Shown: in pieces, positions 1-5,883 of the stretch | Position numbering within the stretch: the stretch's first letter is position 1 | Layout of the letters: each line of letters opens with the position of its first letter | DNA from: Deltaproteobacteria bacterium | GTDB taxonomy: Bacteria > Myxococcota_A > UBA796 > UBA2385 | Direction of reading: 5' to 3' | Length of the DNA stretch: 8,996 nucleotides | Assembly: GCA_947462115.1 (NCBI GenBank) | Contig: CANHON010000181.1 | Coordinates: 1 to 8,996 of the forward strand | Translations under genes and position numbers: made by a program | The notes under the pieces: generated by a model | Told to the model about the DNA's origin: nothing | What the model saw: only the letters and a program-made list of their open reading frames with translations | The model's database searches: none

Positions 1-16
1 CCAAGCCCCGCTGGCC

Positions 17-1087
17 TCAGCCCGACGCGGCCCCCAGCCTCGGCGGCGTCGGGGCCGGCGCGTGATCGGCGGTCCAGCCGCCCTCGACCGCCCGCAGGTC
101 CGTCGGCACGAGCAGGCGCAGGCCGGTCTCCTGGCGGGTGATCACAGGCAGATCATAGGCCTCGACGCGATGGGCGGCCGGCTTGCCCGCGGCGGCGCGC
201 GCCGCCATCGCCGCGGCGTGGGCCCGCAGGCGGCCGGCGGCCCGGGCGGGCCCCTCGAGGAGGGCGCGCTGCAGGCTGTCGCCGACGAGGGGCTGCAGGC
301 TTGGGTCGAGCTCCACGCCGACGCTGCTGCGGCCCGCCGCCAGGGCCGCCGCCATGGTGGTGCCGGTGCCGACGAAGGGGTCGAGCACCCGGTCGCCCTG
401 GAGGGCGTACATGTGGATGAGCCGCCAGGGCAGCTCGAAGGGGAAGGCGGCGCTGCGGGCCCGGCCGCCATGGGGGCCGAGGCGCTGGTCGGCCCCGCGC
501 AGGTCGGTCCAGAGGTCGGAGAACCAGAGGTTCCGCTCCTCCCAGAAGTAGGCCGAGGCCGTCCGCCGCGCGCGGTCCGCTGGCCCAAAGGCCCGCTTGC
601 CGCCCTTGCGGAAGATGAGGATGTACTCGTGCTCGTAGGTGACGTAGGCGCCCCCCGGCAGCATGCCCGAGCCCATGAACTTGTTGGGCGCGTTGGTGGG
701 CTTGCGCCACAGCACGTCGGGCAGCGGCGTGAGGCCGAGCCGCATCAGCGCGAGGCTGAGCCGGACGTGGTTGGGGTAAAGGCAAAACTCGCCCCGAAGG
801 CTGCGGGTGGCGTCCCCGATGTTCACGCAGAGCAGGCCCCCGGGGGCCAGCGCCTGGGCGCAGCCCGCCCAGACCGCGTCCAGCGCGGCGTGCATGCGCT
901 CAAAGGCCGCCATGCCTTCGCCGGCCTCGAGGAGCGCGGGCACCCCAGGGTCGAGGGCGCCGAAGGTCTCGTCCCACATCTCGATCATCGGGTAGGGCGG
1001 CGAGGTGACGACGAGCTGCACAGAGCCCGCCTCCACCGCCGACAGGTCGCGGGCGTCGCCGATGAGGAGGGTGTGGCTGGTCTGCAC
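17..1087 (-). CDS. Solitary beta-class DNA methyltransferase, probably N4-cytosine specific
   Basis: Site-specific DNA methyltransferase transferring a methyl group from S-adenosylmethionine to a base in double-stranded DNA. Visible motifs are TSPPY (catalytic motif IV, residues 28-32) close to the N-terminus and DPFVGTGTT (SAM-binding motif I, residues 236-244) followed by GVELD. Catalytic motif before SAM motif is the beta-class order; the roughly 200 residues between them hold the presumed target-recognition region, and a helical tail of about 100 residues follows. A Ser in SPPY is typical of N4-cytosine enzymes, but some N6-adenine enzymes also carry it, so base specificity is inference. 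The start is GTG with only a weak AGG upstream. No restriction endonuclease lies beside it, so it looks like an orphan enzyme. The ankyrin-like gene ends 63 bp upstream on the same strand and may be cotranscribed. Family certain, specificity unknown. Confidence 0.87.
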   Translation of the reverse strand: MQTSHTLLIGDARDLSAVEAGSVQLVVTSPPYPMIEMWDETFGALDPGVPALLEAGEGMAAFERMHAALDAVWAGCAQALAPGGLLCVNIGDATRSLRGEFCLYPNHVRLSLALMRLGLTPLPDVLWRKPTNAPNKFMGSGMLPGGAYVTYEHEYILIFRKGGKRAFGPADRARRTASAYFWEERNLWFSDLWTDLRGADQRLGPHGGRARSAAFPFELPWRLIHMYALQGDRVLDPFVGTGTTMAAALAAGRSSVGVELDPSLQPLVGDSLQRALLEGPARAAGRLRAHAAAMAARAAAGKPAAHRVEAYDLPVITRQETGLRLLVPTDLRAVEGGWTADHAPAPTPPRLGAASG

Positions 1088-1150
1088 GGGGGCCTGGTCG
1101 CGGTGGGGGGAGCGAAGGGTGCGGGGAGCGGTGGGTCGGGGGCGCGGCGC

Positions 1151-1402
1151 TCAGCGCAGGGCGTCCATGACGTCGTTGACGTCGTTTTGGCCGTAGAGGG
1201 TGCCCACCGCGACCGCGTCGCCGCCCTCGGGCCGCTGGGGGCCCCGGTCGGCCCCGCGGGCGAGCAGCCGCAGCACCGCGCCGGGGCTTGTTGGGGCGGC
1301 GCCCAGCAGCGGGGTGTGGCCCTCGGCAGAGCGGCCCTTGATGGAGCGCGGCCTTGCGCTTGCCCGCCGGGTGCGGGGCGACAGGGCTTCGGCTTCGGAC
1401 AT
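1151..1402 (-). CDS. Small ankyrin-repeat-like protein (83 aa)
   Basis: Short protein with a basic Ser/Arg-rich N-terminal tail (residues 1-26) and one recognisable ankyrin unit. The GHTPLLGAA segment (about 28-36) is followed by VLRLLARGAD (about 43-52), matching the usual G-TPL--AA and V--LL--GAD pattern. The last 25 residues resemble the start of a second, incomplete repeat. One or two repeats are fewer than normally needed for a stable solenoid, so it may be a remnant or may pack against a partner. ATG at 1400-1402 is chosen; a GTG two codons upstream is also possible and sits closer to the AGG at the Shine-Dalgarno position. The frame stays open far upstream, but only by running antisense through the divergent methyltransferase gene. 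It lies 63 bp upstream of the DNA methyltransferase on the same strand. Function unknown; probably protein binding. Confidence 0.58.
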   Translation of the reverse strand: MSEAEALSPRTRRASARPRSIKGRSAEGHTPLLGAAPTSPGAVLRLLARGADRGPQRPEGGDAVAVGTLYGQNDVNDVMDALR

Positions 1403-1528
1403 GCGCACGCCTGCGGGGCGGAGGGTGGGCGGTCGTCGCGAGCGGGACGGGCGCGGTCGGCGCGCCGGCCGGACGGGGCGCTGCCGCGGCCCCTCGTAGC
1501 CCAGTCCCCGCCCGCTTAGGGGGCCGCC
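1403..1528. promoter_or_regulatory. Divergent intergenic region (126 bp)
   Basis: The spacer separates the minus-strand ankyrin/DNA methyltransferase pair from the plus-strand methyltransferase/YkgJ pair, so it should hold promoters for both directions. It is almost entirely G/C and I cannot pick out a convincing -35/-10 pair or operator. The only clear signal is the purine run AGGGGG at 1518-1523, five bases before the ATG at 1529, which serves as its ribosome-binding site. The promoter role follows from gene orientation alone. Confidence 0.35.
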
Positions 1529-2572
1529 ATGCCCGCATTGCACCGCCCGTCCCCCCTCCTGCGCGCCGAGGTCCAGCCTGTGGACCGCGACGGCGACCCC
1601 GCCTTCTGCGCCGCCGCGCTGATCAACGGCGTGGAGCTCGTGGTCGCCGACCACTTCCACACCGGCGTCGCCATCCTCGAGGCGCTGGACCGGCTCCTCC
1701 CCGCGCCGCCGCCCGAGGCGCCCTATGCCGCCCGCCGCGCGGCCTTCGTCGCCCACCGCGCGGCCTCCTTGCGCCTGCTGCTGCCGGTGCGGGATCACCG
1801 CATCGCCGTGCTGGGCGTCGGTCCGCTGCCCTTCGCCGCGGCGCTCTACCCCGAGCTGCGCGACTTCTACCTTCCCTTCGCCCAGGTCCAAGAGCTGCAT
1901 GGCAGCGCCCAGATCTACGAAGAAGGTGTGCATCTCGCTGTTTTGGGGCGGCGGCTCCGGCCCTTCTATGGGGTCTACCTGCCCACCCGCACCGAGCACC
2001 TCGAGCTGTTCGGCACCTGGCTCGGCCGCTACGCCGGGGAGCGGCGCCGCGCGGTCGATGTGGGCACGGGCTCGGGCGTGCTCTGCCTGATGATGGCGCG
2101 GGCGGGCTTCGCCGAGCTGCGGGCCACCGACCAGAACCCCAACGCCGTCGAGAGCCTGCGGCGCGAGCTCAGCCGGGCCCCTGTGGCGGCGCGGGTGGAG
2201 CTCGCCCGCGGAGACCTGCTGGCTGGAACCGACGCCGGCTGGGCCGATCTGGTGGTCTTCAACCCGCCGTGGATCCCCGGCGAGCCCACCAGCGCCGTCG
2301 ATCGGGCCCTGGAGTACGCCGATCCCGAGCTGTTCGAGCGCTTCTTCGCCCAGGCGGCGGCGGCCCTCGCGCCCGAGGGGCGGGTGGCCATCGTCTGGAG
2401 CACCATCGGGCAGCTGCTGCGCCCCGAAGCGCCGCACCCCCTCGAGGCCGAGCTCGCCCGTCCCTCGCCCCGTTTTCGGCTGGTGGACAAGCTGGCCCGC
2501 CGCGTGCCGCCCGGCCCCGGTCGCCGGCGCACCCGCGAGCGGGTGGAGGTGTGGGAGCTCCAGCGCGCCTGA
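1529..2572 (+). CDS. PrmC/HemK-like class I SAM-dependent methyltransferase
   Basis: Class I Rossmann-fold methyltransferase of 347 residues. VDVGTGSGVL (residues 176-185) is SAM motif I, TDQNP follows as the acidic motif II region, and NPPW (245-248) occupies the place of the catalytic NPPY of N5-glutamine and N6-adenine methyltransferases. The stretch LPTRTEHLEL just before motif I recalls the PrmC pattern P-R-ETE. The N-terminal 140 residues do not clearly match the PrmC helical domain, so this is not confidently the release-factor methyltransferase; NPPW and the altered N-terminus suggest another substrate, perhaps a protein glutamine or a small molecule. The ATG at 1529 follows AGGGGG with 5-bp spacing. 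The YkgJ-like gene starts 41 bp downstream, so an operon is likely. Class is sure, substrate is not. Confidence 0.82.
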   Translation: MPALHRPSPLLRAEVQPVDRDGDPAFCAAALINGVELVVADHFHTGVAILEALDRLLPAPPPEAPYAARRAAFVAHRAASLRLLLPVRDHRIAVLGVGPLPFAAALYPELRDFYLPFAQVQELHGSAQIYEEGVHLAVLGRRLRPFYGVYLPTRTEHLELFGTWLGRYAGERRRAVDVGTGSGVLCLMMARAGFAELRATDQNPNAVESLRRELSRAPVAARVELARGDLLAGTDAGWADLVVFNPPWIPGEPTSAVDRALEYADPELFERFFAQAAAALAPEGRVAIVWSTIGQLLRPEAPHPLEAELARPSPRFRLVDKLARRVPPGPGRRRTRERVEVWELQRA

Positions 2573-2613
2573 AGCGGCGCCCGGCGCTCCCGGCGCAGGG
2601 ATAGCCGCCGCCC

Positions 2614-3315
2614 ATGCCCGACCGCCCCCGCCCGCATCGCCCCGCCGCCACCCGCGCGCCGCCTGCGCCCCCCGTGCCCGGCAGCCCGCTGCCCGCCGGC
2701 GACTTTGGCCCCTGGGCCGAGGGCCTCGACGCGGCCATCCAGGGCGAGCGCGACTCCGACGTGCCCTGCGGAGACTGCGCCGCCTGCTGCTCGGCTGGGC
2801 AGTTCATCCCGGTGGGCCCCGACGAGCACGACGCGCTGCGCGCCATTCCCGCGGCGCTGTTGTTCCCGGCGCCGCGCATGCCCAAGGGCCACATGCTCAT
2901 GGGGCACGACGCCAAGGGGCGCTGCCCGATGTGGATCCACCAGCGCTGCTCGATCTACGCCAGCCGACCGCGGGCCTGCCGCACCTACGACTGCCGGGTC
3001 TTCGCCGCCGCCGGACAGGACGGGCCCGAGGGCAACCCCGACCCCGCCGTCAGCCACCAGGCGCGACGGTGGCGGTTCGGGCTCGAGTCGCTGGCGGACG
3101 CCCAGGGCTTCGCCGCGGTGCGCCTCGCGGCCGCGCGGCTGCGGGCCCGGGTGCTGCCGCCCGAGCTCGCCCCGGCCCACGCCACCCAGCTCGCCGTGCT
3201 GGCCTTCAAGCTGCGCGCGCTGTTTTTGGACGAGGCGGCGGGCGGCTCCCCGCCCAGCGCCGAGCGCGTGGTCGGGGCGGTGCTGGCCCTGCGGGCGGCC
3301 CAGGCCCGCCCCTGA
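2614..3315 (+). CDS. YkgJ-family cysteine-cluster protein (CxxCxxCC), putative metal or Fe-S binding
   Basis: The hallmark is the CGDCAACC cluster (Cys52, 55, 58, 59) followed by RCPMW (Cys104), RCSIY (Cys112) and RPRACRTYDC (Cys122 and Cys127). That gives eight cysteines in the order and spacing of the zinc- or iron-sulfur-binding CxxCxxCC family (PF03692, YkgJ/UPF0153). The IY--RP--CR-YDC segment is the most conserved signature of the family. The first 35 residues are Pro/Ala/Arg-rich and probably disordered; the C-terminal 90 residues are helical and lack motifs. No signal peptide, so cytoplasmic. The biochemical role of the family is unsettled; many members are annotated as Fe-S oxidoreductases without direct proof. 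It is probably cotranscribed with the upstream methyltransferase, with an AGGGA 12 bases before the ATG as a loosely spaced ribosome-binding site. A spacer with a weak hairpin follows. Confidence 0.86.
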   Translation: MPDRPRPHRPAATRAPPAPPVPGSPLPAGDFGPWAEGLDAAIQGERDSDVPCGDCAACCSAGQFIPVGPDEHDALRAIPAALLFPAPRMPKGHMLMGHDAKGRCPMWIHQRCSIYASRPRACRTYDCRVFAAAGQDGPEGNPDPAVSHQARRWRFGLESLADAQGFAAVRLAAARLRARVLPPELAPAHATQLAVLAFKLRALFLDEAAGGSPPSAERVVGAVLALRAAQARP

Positions 3316-3370
3316 ACCGCGCGCGCTGCGGCGCCCCGCTCGCCCCCCACACTTTAGAGCAGGCTTAGAG

Positions 3371-3393
3371 GGCCACTAGGCTTGGGCTAGGCC
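3371..3393 (+). terminator. Weak hairpin, possible terminator of the YkgJ gene
   Basis: GGCC (3371-3374) pairs with GGCC (3390-3393), a 2-base bulge follows, and TAG (3377-3379) pairs with CTA (3387-3389) around a 7-base loop. It lies 55 bp after the YkgJ stop codon. There is no U-tract, so intrinsic termination is doubtful. Confidence 0.22.
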
Positions 3394-3394
3394 A

Positions 3395-3412
3395 GGTGCC
3401 GGCGGTGCCGGC
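3395..3412. repeat. Perfect tandem 9-bp repeat (GGTGCCGGC x2)
   Basis: Two contiguous identical copies of GGTGCCGGC occupy 3395-3403 and 3404-3412 in the spacer upstream of the TIGR02147-type gene. It could be a paired protein-binding site or a slippage duplication; nothing else distinguishes these. Confidence 0.5.
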
Positions 3413-3428
3413 GTTTGGGCTTGTATCG

Positions 3429-3440
3429 ATCAGATTTGAT
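3429..3440. promoter_or_regulatory. Operator-like near-palindrome in an AT-richer patch
   Basis: ATCAGA at 3429-3434 faces TTTGAT at 3435-3440, a 12-bp palindrome with one mismatched pair. It lies in the most AT-rich stretch of the spacer, about 110 bp upstream of the TIGR02147-type start codon. A regulator site is possible, but a short palindrome in an AT-rich patch can arise by chance. Confidence 0.22.
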
Positions 3441-3552
3441 TGGGTTGTGTTGTGGATCGGCGCACGGCGGGCGGCCCTTGGGCGCCGGTCAGCCGGCCCC
3501 GTCTCGGCCAAGCTGAGGCATCGGCGCCGCTGGGCGTCCGACCGGAGCCTCC

Positions 3553-3939
3553 ATGAACTGCCCCCATCGTGGCGCCGCGCCGCGCGCCCTCGCTGCCCCT
3601 GGCGCCGCTGCCTTCCCCGCCGGCGCCGAGCTCGGCCAGCTGGGGCCCACTGCCTTCGGCCGCCCCTCGGCCCTCCGCGCGTCGAGCTACCGCGACTACC
3701 TTCGCCAGTGGTTCGACTGGAAAAAGTCCACCAACCAGCGGTTCTCGCACCGGGTCTTCGCGCGCCTGACCGGCCTGCGGTCGCCGAGCTTGCTCCTTCG
3801 GATCATGCAGGGGGAGCGCAACCTGACGCCGCACACCCTCCCGGCGGTCTGCCGGGCCATGGCGCTGAGCCCGGTCGAGGCCGAGGCCTTCAGCGTGCTC
3901 GTGCGGGCCTCGTGGGCGCCGCTCCAACGCGGCGCTTGA
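3553..3939 (+). CDS. N-terminal-only TIGR02147-family protein (128 aa)
   Basis: From residue 46 the sequence reads like the start of the TIGR02147 family: YRDYLRQWF, then a basic KKSTNQRFSHRVFARLTG segment, SPSLLLRIMQGERNLTP (78-92), and LSPVEAEAFSVLV (105-117). In that family this region resembles a DNA-binding helix-turn-helix (a 'recognise, then QG-RNL-P' layout) and is followed by a DUF4423 domain, full length being roughly twice this. Here the protein stops shortly after the first domain. The downstream 160 bp carries no DUF4423-like continuation in any frame, so this is either a genuine short form or an old truncation. Residues 1-45 are an Ala/Pro-rich extension. The ATG is supported by GGAG with 5-bp spacing. 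It sits 164 bp upstream of the decaheme cytochrome on the same strand; regulation of that gene is a guess from position. No signal peptide. Confidence 0.72.
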   Translation: MNCPHRGAAPRALAAPGAAAFPAGAELGQLGPTAFGRPSALRASSYRDYLRQWFDWKKSTNQRFSHRVFARLTGLRSPSLLLRIMQGERNLTPHTLPAVCRAMALSPVEAEAFSVLVRASWAPLQRGA

Positions 3940-3945
3940 GCGCCC

Positions 3946-3961
3946 GGGGCGCCGGAGCCCC
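3946..3961 (+). terminator. GC hairpin just after the TIGR02147-type gene
   Basis: GGGGC (3946-3950) pairs with GCCCC (3957-3961) around a 6-base loop, beginning 7 bp after the stop codon. A second small stem, GGCGC/GCGCC with a 4-base loop, overlaps the stop codon at 3931-3944. There is no T-run after either, so this is a candidate attenuating structure rather than a proven terminator. Confidence 0.25.
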
Positions 3962-4004
3962 AGCGACCGGCTGCGAGGCGCTGAAATTTCCACCGCGGCG
4001 CGCC

Positions 4005-4018
4005 CCGGCCGAAGCCGG
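4005..4018 (+). other. Small hairpin in the leader of the cytochrome gene
   Basis: CCGGC (4005-4009) pairs with GCCGG (4014-4018) around a CGAA tetraloop, about 85 bp before the proposed cytochrome start. It lies between the AT-richer CTGAAATTTCC patch (about 3981-3991) and the ribosome-binding site, so it would be in the 5' untranslated leader if transcription starts near that patch. No known regulatory RNA class is recognisable. Confidence 0.2.
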
Positions 4019-4093
4019 CACCACCGGAGTAGAAGGCGCGGCTGGTGCGCGGGTCGGCCAACGAGTCCCCCCCCTGCTCGCCACGACCCTCCT

Positions 4094-4106
4094 GGAGGTG
4101 CCCTTG
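4094..4106 (+). promoter_or_regulatory. Shine-Dalgarno GGAGG fixing a TTG start for the cytochrome
   Basis: GGAGG at 4094-4098 stands five bases before the TTG at 4104-4106. This TTG opens a reading frame whose first 24 residues form a textbook lipoprotein signal. The only nearer alternative, GTG at 4098-4100, overlaps the GGAGG itself. The open frame extends back to 3396, but that part overlaps the TIGR02147-type gene and looks non-coding. Confidence 0.68.
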
Positions 4107-5732
4107 CACCAGCGCGCCCCTGTCCGCGTCCTCCCCCACCGTGCGGTCCTCCCCCTGCTGCTCCTCTTCGGCTGTGATGGCCTTCGCGCCGACCCGAGCA
4201 AGGGCGGCGCAGGCGAGGGCGACGGCGGCGCCGACGGCCTGATCCCCTCCGGCGACGGCTTCTGTGGGGTGAAGGCGGTCTTTGACGCAGAGTGCGTGGC
4301 CTGCCACAGGGGCGGCAGCCCGGCCGGCGGCCTCGACCTCCAGTCCGACGCCCACGGGGCGACGGTGGGCGTGCGGAGCCGCTCCGTCCCCGAGCTGTTG
4401 TTGGTCGCGCCGGGCGATCCCGAGGCCTCGCTGCTGTTCTTGGAGATGGCGGGGCGGGCGGCCAGCGGCGCGGTGATGCCGCCCGGCGGCGTGCTCGGGG
4501 CCGAGCCGGTGGAGCGGGTTCGGGCCTGGATCGCCGATGGTGCGCGCAGCGAGTGCAGCGGCGCGGCCGACGGCGGCGCCGGAGAGGGTGGGGCCGACGG
4601 CGCGGCCGACGGCGGCGACGGGCCCTTGGAGGGCTGGTGCCTCGTGCGCCAGAGCATCCGCGTGTCTTGCCTGGGCTGCCACAGCGCCGCTGCCCACCTC
4701 GGCGCGCTCGACCTCGAGAGCGACCCCTACACCGCCCTGGTCAACCAGCCCTCGGTTGGCGTGCCTGGCGCTATTTTGGTCACGCCGGGCAGCGCCTCGG
4801 GCTCTCTACTGGTTCGCAAGCTCTCGGGCACCCAAGGCGCCGCCGAGGGCGCGATCATGCCCACGGCCGGGCTGCTGCCCGCCGATGAGATCGAAGCGGC
4901 ACGGGCCTGGATCGACGCCGGCGCCACCGCCGACTGCGGCAGCCCCGACGACACCAGCCTGCCGCCGACCTACCACCCCACCGGATGGGTCGCGCCCGAG
5001 GTGCACGGCCGCGCGGCCAAGCTGTCGGAGCAGGTCTGCATCGACTGCCACGGCGCCTCGCTCGAGGGCGGCGATGTGGACGTGTCCTGCGACAGCTGCC
5101 ACGCCGCCGGCTGGCGCACCGACTGCACCTTCTGCCACGGCGGCGTGGAGGACCTCAGCGGCGCTCCGCCCCGCGACATTCGCGACCGGGTCGCCGCCGC
5201 CGACATGGGCTTCGTGCCGCACGGCGCGCATGTCCGCGGCACCATCCACGCGCCCTTCGACTGCGACACCTGTCATGCCCAGCCCCTCGACGTGCTCAGC
5301 CCCGGCCACCTGTTCGTCGGCGACATCAACCCGGCGGTGGCCGAGGTCGACTTGTCCGGCGGGCTGTCGGCCTCGGGCGTCTGGGCGGCGGGCGGCTGCA
5401 GCAACCTCTACTGCCACGGCTACAATGGCCTCAGCAACGGTGCTTTGGCCCATGACGCCGGCCCTCAGGGCTGCGCCGACTGCCACCCCGACAGCACCAG
5501 CGGCTCGGCGGCCTGGCGGTCGCGGATGAGCGGCCAGCACGACCGCCATGTCAGCCGCTACGGCTGCCACGAGTGCCACGGCGACACGGTCAACGCTGCG
5601 GGCGCGGTGGTCGGCCCCACGCTGCACGTCAACGGCGTGGCCGACCTGCGCTTGCCCTCGACGATGGTGCGCAGCAGCGGCACCTGCGCCGGTACTTGCC
5701 ACGGCGAAGAGCACGAAGCCGACCGCTGGTAG
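4104..5732 (+). CDS. Decaheme c-type cytochrome lipoprotein with CxxxxCH/CxxCH domain
   Basis: Predicted 542-residue lipoprotein from the TTG at 4104. A basic n-region and Leu-rich core lead to LLFGC, with Cys24 as the lipidation site and Asp at +2. Ten heme motifs follow: CVACH 64, CLGCH 189, CIDCH 312, CDSCH 329, CTFCH 341, CDTCH 387, CSNLYCH 432 (CX4CH), CADCH 457, CHECH 488 and CAGTCH 528 (CX3CH). Hemes 1 and 2 lie in two similar modules resembling planctomycete-type cytochrome domains, each with a likely distal Met (Met125 in MPPGG, Met252 in MPTAG) and an AWI-DGA or AWI-AGA end, joined by an Ala/Gly/Asp linker. Residues from about 290 match the Geobacter/Myxococcota multiheme family carrying the CX4CH...CX2CH pair (TIGR01904/PF09698). 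It should sit in the cell envelope and carry electrons; donor and acceptor are unknown. No porin or partner cytochrome is encoded nearby. Confidence 0.88.
   Translation: MHQRAPVRVLPHRAVLPLLLLFGCDGLRADPSKGGAGEGDGGADGLIPSGDGFCGVKAVFDAECVACHRGGSPAGGLDLQSDAHGATVGVRSRSVPELLLVAPGDPEASLLFLEMAGRAASGAVMPPGGVLGAEPVERVRAWIADGARSECSGAADGGAGEGGADGAADGGDGPLEGWCLVRQSIRVSCLGCHSAAAHLGALDLESDPYTALVNQPSVGVPGAILVTPGSASGSLLVRKLSGTQGAAEGAIMPTAGLLPADEIEAARAWIDAGATADCGSPDDTSLPPTYHPTGWVAPEVHGRAAKLSEQVCIDCHGASLEGGDVDVSCDSCHAAGWRTDCTFCHGGVEDLSGAPPRDIRDRVAAADMGFVPHGAHVRGTIHAPFDCDTCHAQPLDVLSPGHLFVGDINPAVAEVDLSGGLSASGVWAAGGCSNLYCHGYNGLSNGALAHDAGPQGCADCHPDSTSGSAAWRSRMSGQHDRHVSRYGCHECHGDTVNAAGAVVGPTLHVNGVADLRLPSTMVRSSGTCAGTCHGEEHEADRW
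4559..4617. repeat. In-frame 20-bp direct repeat in the cytochrome linker
   Basis: A perfect 20-bp sequence at 4559-4578 recurs at 4598-4617 with a 39-bp period, exactly 13 codons, so reading frame is kept. It encodes two copies of GAADGG in the flexible linker between the two monoheme modules. This looks like a slippage or micro-duplication event that can change linker length without harming the domains. Confidence 0.75.
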
Positions 5733-5785
5733 GGCGCAGCCTCCGCCCGGTCGTTTCGCGCAGGTCTGCCGCGCGCCGACCGAAA

Positions 5786-5805
5786 GGGGCGCTGGGGCGC
5801 GCCCC
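5786..5805 (+). terminator. GC hairpin between the cytochrome and CHAP-LysM genes
   Basis: GGGGCGC (5786-5792) pairs perfectly with GCGCCCC (5799-5805) around a 6-base loop, 53 bp after the cytochrome stop codon. No T-tract follows, which is common in very GC-rich genomes. It may end the cytochrome transcript; a possible promoter for the next gene lies shortly after. Confidence 0.35.
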
Positions 5806-5852
5806 GTGCAGCCGACGCGTCATTGTGGGCCGGGGGCGGGCCCCGCTCGTCG

Positions 5853-5878
5853 TGCTATCGTCCGCGGGCCCAAGGGAG
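5853..5878 (+). promoter_or_regulatory. Possible -10 element and Shine-Dalgarno of the CHAP-LysM gene
   Basis: TGCTATCG at 5853-5860 is a plausible -10 type element, though no good -35 lies 16-18 bp before it. AAGGGAG at 5872-5878 is a strong ribosome-binding site, five bases before the ATG at 5884. The ribosome site is well supported; the promoter is weak, and if real it would give a short leader. Confidence 0.4.
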
Positions 5879-5883
5879 CTCCC

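Larger units (their letters stand above)
3316..3552 (+). promoter_or_regulatory. Intergenic region upstream of the TIGR02147-type gene
   Basis: This 237-bp spacer is conspicuously less GC-rich than the genes around it, most clearly at about 3412-3465. It holds a weak hairpin (3371-3393), a tandem 9-bp repeat (3395-3412) and a 12-bp near-palindrome (3429-3440), listed separately. A promoter for the downstream gene is expected here, but no -35/-10 pair is convincing. The downstream gene has GGAG at 3544-3547, five bases before its ATG. Frames that remain open through the spacer show no family resemblance and I treat it as non-coding. Confidence 0.4.

Noticed and set aside
17..1402. Complete restriction-modification or defence system
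   Set aside because: Only a methyltransferase and a tiny ankyrin-like protein are present; no nuclease, helicase or toxin motif is visible in the window.
62..1519. Plus-strand 485-codon open frame antisense to the DNA methyltransferase
   Set aside because: Low-complexity Gly/Ala/Arg/Val translation with no domain, lying opposite a gene with clear catalytic motifs; a typical GC-rich shadow frame.
1403..2437. Upstream extension of the ankyrin-like frame (minus strand) across the PrmC-like gene
   Set aside because: It runs antisense through a gene with intact SAM motifs and shows no ankyrin units; the local ATG at 1402 gives the domain-containing part.
3396..4103. N-terminal extension of the cytochrome frame
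   Set aside because: It overlaps the TIGR02147-type gene, lacks recognisable domains and would bury a good lipoprotein signal preceded by GGAGG.
4806..5714. Minus-strand 302-codon frame opposite the cytochrome
   Set aside because: Val/Ala/Gly-rich translation that mirrors the heme-rich gene; no motif or family resemblance.
5548..5883. Longer start for the CHAP-LysM protein
   Set aside because: The extra part overlaps the end of the cytochrome in another frame and looks random; AAGGGAG stands directly before the ATG at 5884.
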